Below, piece after piece: positions 20,642 through 22,074 of a stretch of DNA of 22,074 bases (position 1 is its first letter; every line of letters starts with the position of its first letter). A program made the translations under genes and the position numbers. The stretch lies in contig JAJIRX010000047.1 in the NCBI GenBank assembly GCA_023853785.1, forward strand, positions 1-22,074, in the 5' to 3' direction. The notes under the pieces are model-generated. The model was not told the origin of the DNA, did no database searches, and worked only from the letters and a program-made list of their open reading frames with translations. Source of the DNA: Psilocybe azurescens. Taxonomy: Eukaryota; Basidiomycota; Agaricomycetes; Agaricales; Agrocybaceae.

Positions 20642-22074
20642 CTGTGCAATTTGATCCCACCACAGAATTTACACGCCCAATGCTCATGAGAGTTCCCATT
20701 CTCACCACACGTGAGGCAAGACCATCCTTCGCCTTCATCAAACGGTTTGTGCGTCTGACAAGCGTCGCACTGCAGCGCATTGGCGGGATTCAGCAAGGTG
20801 CACACCGAACAGGACCAATCACTTGCAACACTCGAGTGCAGGGGTGGCTGAATTTTCTTTGTAGAAACAACAGACGATGATATACGCCGATTCAAGTCTT
20901 GTTGTCCAGTCACAGGTCTTGATGATGGAGTTTTGGCGACATTTGGTGGCTTGGATATCTTTTTCTTTGAGGGACTAGCATTGGCATTGGTGGATTTGGC
21001 AGGTTGAGGATGCACATCTTTCACGATAATCACCTCTGAATCAGAATCCGACTTTGTCATTTCGATATCGTCGTCATCCAAGGTCAAGTCAATGACCTTG
21101 CTTGTAACACTTTCTTTAGCGGCTTTATCTTCGGCTTCGCTGAGCATCTGCCCCAGATGCACAGGATTGCTCGTCACGGAATCTCTTTTCTGCGGCCTTC
21201 AATAGCAAAGTTAAGTTTAAATCTGCAAATTTCATCTTCGACGCAAAAAATGGGCTTACCCGTGCCATAACTCTGGGACTCAACCCAGCATTTCTGGCAG
21301 ACCCTCCTAGTTGACCGCCTGAGCCAAGAACACGCGACGTTTTCGCGCGTTTTTCGGCAGCCTCAAGAGCTTTCAATCGGGCTATATGTGGCGGGACATT
21401 ATGGGAAATATTCGTGCCCAGGCGTTTCCCTTCGGAGAAGAAGCCTTCACCAGCGTAGCCCGACCGTTGCAATCCGTCATATTCGTCCTGTAAACCGTCG
21501 AGGTATTTGTAGAACTTTTCATCGTGAGGACCGTGCACATTGGCCGTGAGCTGGCAAGATGGATATTTTGAATTATAACTTCTACATCTCTCCATATGTG
21601 AGCTCACCTCGTGAAGCATAGTCCCAATTACATCTTCCTCGAGGGAGAAATGAACTTGGAGAATGCGCCGGACGAAGTCGTACGAGAATTTTCTGCCCCA
21701 TGTTCACATCTATACCTTTGTTAAGGTCATCTTCAATGAATCAGATTCTGGATAAGCGTACTAAGTCCTGAACAAAAGGGTTGAACAGTATCAGGATCTT
21801 AAAACTATCCAGTAACGAAAATGGCAGTCAATCCAACTCACCGACTAGATTCGGGTTGTCTGGAAAGAACTCAGCAAGTATTGGTAGAACCCAGTTACGC
21901 TTTCGCATAATGGGCTTGACGAGGGAAGCTACCCTCTGTAGCATATGCAATGCTTTGTCGGCATTAGGCTTGTCCTTGAGGCGGAGTGAAAGACTGAACA
22001 AAGATATCGGGCATACCCTGAGGTTCTTGTTATGTGGAAGTTGGGTTGAAAGGAGAGGAATTCATATGAAGGAC
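20638..22074 (-). CDS. WSS1: Wss1-like WLM-domain metalloprotease (DNA-protein crosslink repair), 5' end unresolved
   Basis: Wss1 proteases degrade proteins crosslinked to DNA, guided by SUMO and Cdc48, in the nucleus. The WLM domain begins LRLKDKPNADKALHMLQRV, then MRKRNWVLPILAEFFPDNPN, DVNMGQKILVRLRP, and the zinc site MLHE/LTANVHGPHDEKFYKYL (an intron lies after HE, about 21610-21552). Then come FFSEGKRLG and the AAEKRFRDEQSC helix. After it lie two likely SUMO-interacting motifs (VIDLTLDDDD and EVIIVKD), a basic linker, and two RanBP2-type zinc fingers (WSCSVCTLLN...CDAC and WSCLTCG...CKFC) at the C terminus. The family motif is normally HELTH; here it reads HELTA. One-base extras are apparent at 21151-21154 and near 21630-21645. 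The first exon near 22020-22074 could not be settled and may continue past the window edge. Confidence 0.88.

Overview
This window looks like nuclear DNA of a basidiomycete fungus, most likely an Agaricomycete (mushroom-forming). The evidence is gene-dense, non-operonic housekeeping genes on both strands, each usually broken by several GT-AG introns of about 50-60 nt, and protein relatives that are eukaryotic throughout. I see no mobile element, CRISPR array, rRNA or tRNA that I can support.

Layout: 1-2151 holds no recognisable gene. UDP-glucose 4-epimerase (minus, 2152-3623) is followed by THO complex subunit 1 (minus, 3837-6392), which shares a 102-bp divergent promoter with a small acidic coiled-coil protein (plus, 6495-6803). 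A long Ubp2/USP25-28-like deubiquitinase fills 7395-12380 (minus). Then come an NADPH:quinone oxidoreductase (minus, 13220-14582), an intronless tyrosine phosphatase (minus, 15166-16512), an NR2C2AP-like discoidin-fold protein (plus, 16673-17301), mitoribosomal protein mS45/Bot1 (minus, 17332-18908), an EEF2KMT/Efm3-like methyltransferase (plus, 19057-20641) and a Wss1-like DNA-protein-crosslink protease (minus, 20638 to the window edge).

The genes do not form one pathway. Two loosely shared themes are genome and RNA maintenance (THO, Wss1, deubiquitinase) and translation (mS45 in mitochondria, EEF2KMT on eEF2). Several pairs are divergent with short shared promoters, or convergent with almost no spacer; EEF2KMT and WSS1 share a CTAG in which their stop codons overlap.

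The dominant oddity is that eight of the ten genes need about twenty single-base frame corrections, nearly all in or next to short homopolymers, although splice sites and conserved motifs are otherwise intact. This looks more like uncorrected sequencing error than gene death, and it explains why the plain reading frames are so fragmented. Real-looking oddities are a Wss1 zinc motif reading HELTA instead of HELTH, a phosphatase P-loop with Gly for the usual His, a GC-AG intron, and a 442-nt mS45 intron containing an AG|GT junction. I did not find a convincing new multi-gene system; this is mostly an ordinary core-genome region.
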